Part shown: positions 62,150 through 64,000 of the stretch, piece by piece | Layout: each line of letters starts with the position of its first letter | Numbering within the stretch: position 1 is the first letter of the stretch | Origin: Combretum micranthum | Lineage: Eukaryota; Streptophyta; Magnoliopsida; Myrtales; Combretaceae | Assembly: GCA_024138025.1 (NCBI GenBank) | Contig: JAMXBD010002789.1 | Span: forward strand, 99,179 to 163,178 | Reading direction: 5' to 3' | DNA: 64,000 bases | Translations under genes and position numbers: made by a program | Notes under the pieces: generated by a model | Told to the model about the DNA's origin: nothing | Databases searched by the model: none | The model's input: the letters and a program-made list of their open reading frames with translations, nothing else

Positions 62150-64000
62150 TGTGATATACAAATAAATAATTTATATTAAAGGATAGAATTGTAATAAAGT
62201 GTTGTTAAAAAGGTATTTTTATCTTTGAATAGATGGATTTGGACACGGGGAAGTCACACGATAAAATCTATATGAATACAATCAAAGCTGGCCTTAAAAC
62301 TGCTAGATTTTGATAAAGGATGTCGTCTTAAACAACGGCTTTAGAGTTTTGGGAAAATTCGATTTTAGTTGTACGCTGGCAAGAAGGTTGCCAGCATACA
62401 CATCAAGGCCCCCGGCATACACATAAAAGCTACCGACTTAGGGCCGGTGTAGGACTAAAATCTATATATAGAGTTTTTGACGAGAGTTCAGATATGTCTT
62501 GTTTTATGCGAACCTTTTATTCTCCAGAGCAATCTTAAGGCTTGATCCTTTTGTTCTTGGTGTGTGACTTCAAAGGGGCTTTGATTTAATCAAAAGTAAG
62601 TGGATTCGCTCGTTTATAACAAGTTCTTTACGTATCGATAAGGGTTTTGTTTGGATTTCTTTGAAGGAATTTTAGAGAAAACCTTAGTTCTTGTTCAAGA
62701 TCTAATCTTTTGGGAGAGCAATCAAGATTTAAGAATCTAATCAAAGTAAGTTTGTTTCTCAATCATAGATTTGACATAAGATGTTTTAGTGATGATAAAT
62801 GTATGTTCTTTTTATTGCAAATTAGGGTTTTTAGAGAATAGTCGGTTCTTGTAAGATTTTGTGAAACGCAATCAGAAAGAAGGTGCAATTGTGGTTTTAT
62901 TTAAAAGGTTAGGGTTTTGGGAGAATTGTTACATTAGGGTTTTTTTTTTGATGATGTTGATTTGAATTGTTTATGTTCATATATTGTTATCAGGAGATTT
63001 GGAGAATTGGGTTGTTGTTCTTAAAGAATATTGTGGTTTTGAGAATCTATTTCAAATTTAAATCAGGTACGACCTTATCTTGTTTGCTGTATGTGCTCAT
63101 AGGATTAGTATTTCTGTTTGTTTTATTGCAGGAATAGAATAAAAATTTACCTAATTCTATTTGGCTAATTAAATTGTCTGCTGGGTGTGATTGGTTGCTA
63201 TTAGTAAAGACCGGACAGATAGTGAAACTAATCTGGAAACCTGATGATCCTTGTGCTGCGTTGTCTAAAGTAGAGCCGTAGCTAGATATGATTCTGGTAG
63301 ATTAGGATTTGGCAGTATGGCCATGGGTGTTTGGAGAGTATCCACTCACCATATATGTATATATTACCTATTTTTGATATTGTTTGTTTTTCAGGGGTCT
63401 GAGATACTCTAGGTTTGGGATTAAAGTACTATAGTTCTGGACTATGATGTTTTGCTGGCTTAATAAAGATAATATACTGTATTGCTTGCATTACAATAAG
63501 TTGCACCTGATATATGTCGTGTGCATATGCATTGGGTTGTGGTTTGGCGTACGGAGCGATTTTGCTCATTCTTTCATTTTTCAAGTATAGGTGAAGATGA
63601 TATGGTCTATGATCTATCTAGATATGATCTGTTTGTTGATCATGGGGATGACAATAGTGGTCTTGACCATCCTGCTGAGAATCAATAGTTTCAGATATAG
63701 GATTTTGAAAGAGAGAAGCTTAAAGACTAAATAAAGATTGTTCTAAGTTTGTTATTTCTGAAAGATTTATGAGTTTTGGATTTTATGTAATAAGAGGATT
63801 TTATTTATCCTTATTTGTTGGCTTTGGTTTATGCCAACCTTGTTTTGATTTATACAGGAGTTTTTGAAGGTTTTTAATTTTACGTTACACAGATTTTGAA
63901 AGTTTTTAGGTACCCTTTTAGAGTTTATGGAGACATTTGTTTTATATGTATTATGTGGATTGGTAAGTTATAGCCTTTACGTGTTCTATATAAGAGAGAA
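62150..64000 (+). repeat. 3' LTR of E2 (cut by the window end)
   Basis: Matches 46855-47930 at both ends, but is about 750 bp longer in the middle. By comparison with the 5' LTR only about 50 bp are missing at the right. An AATAAA lies near 63731, just after the peptide segment. Confidence 0.88.
63591..63688 (+). other. LTR peptide segment of E2
   Basis: After TTTTTCAAGTATAG the frame reads EDDMVYDLSRYDLFVDHG, continues to SGLDHPAENQ and ends in TAG. It aligns with segments in solo LTRs 2 and 3. It is followed within about 45 nt by an AATAAA, so it could be a last exon in the 3' LTR. Confidence 0.5.

Larger units (their letters stand above)
46855..64000 (+). mobile_element. E2: old Ty3/gypsy chromovirus, split by nested insertions, right end off window
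   Basis: Order on the plus strand: 5' LTR, primer site, gag start, 9.3 kb of nested solo LTRs, rest of gag, protease, RT, RNase H, integrase, remnant chromodomain, polypurine tract, 3' LTR truncated by the window end. LTR starts (TGTAATATAC / TGTGATATAC) match, but the first 100 bp differ at about one base in ten. Coding parts have many stops and frameshifts, so the element is long dead. The presumed left duplication is ATCTG (46850-46854); the right one lies outside. Confidence 0.9.

Overview
This is nuclear DNA from a flowering plant, most likely a eudicot. It is AT-rich and has GT-AG introns, one intron-rich leucine-rich-repeat receptor kinase gene, one nuclear tRNA-Leu gene, and large amounts of LTR retrotransposon and small DNA-transposon sequence. 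The species cannot be named from the sequence.

Layout. 1-2262 is AT-rich with no gene seen. 2268-5760 is a solo LTR with a 5-bp target duplication. 7088-19928 (element E1) is a young, nearly complete Ty3/gypsy chromovirus on the minus strand. It has 3-kb LTRs, an initiator-Met primer site, an unusual intron-containing extra ORF ahead of gag, then gag, protease, RT, RNase H, integrase and a chromodomain. E1 sits inside a small inverted-repeat element. 20.2-38 kb is mostly non-coding and holds two solo LTRs of a second family (25.0-26.9 and 31.4-33.4 kb), a tRNA-Leu(AAG) at 27.8 kb, a hAT-like non-autonomous element at 34.2-35.1 kb and several foldback elements. 38549-42760 is an 11-exon NIK-type receptor kinase gene, the only host protein-coding gene recognised. 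A decayed LTR (43.0-45.65 kb) and a long-TIR element (45.66-46.84 kb) follow it.

From 46855 to the window end lies an old, stop-ridden chromovirus (E2). Its gag is split by a solo LTR (A), which is split by a second solo LTR (B), which is itself split by a second copy of the hAT-like element. Each layer has its own target-site duplication, so the insertion order can be read directly.

The most interesting signal is inside the LTRs. Five diverged LTR lineages in this window (E1, solo LTR 1, A, B and the 43-kb relic) carry, in element orientation, a roughly 60-70 nt segment bounded by a 3' splice acceptor and a 5' donor. It encodes a short conserved acidic/aromatic peptide tail ending in a stop, and then an ATG placed 5-8 nt before the donor. 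The second LTR family has a related 31-codon segment. E1 and solo LTR 1 also share a following small exon that keeps the ATG frame open. This points to a spliced, coding-like leader in these retrotransposons that I do not recognise from described elements.

Caution: the kinase gene and the young E1 element both contain several single-base frameshifts while otherwise well conserved. Residual assembly indels are as likely as true decay.
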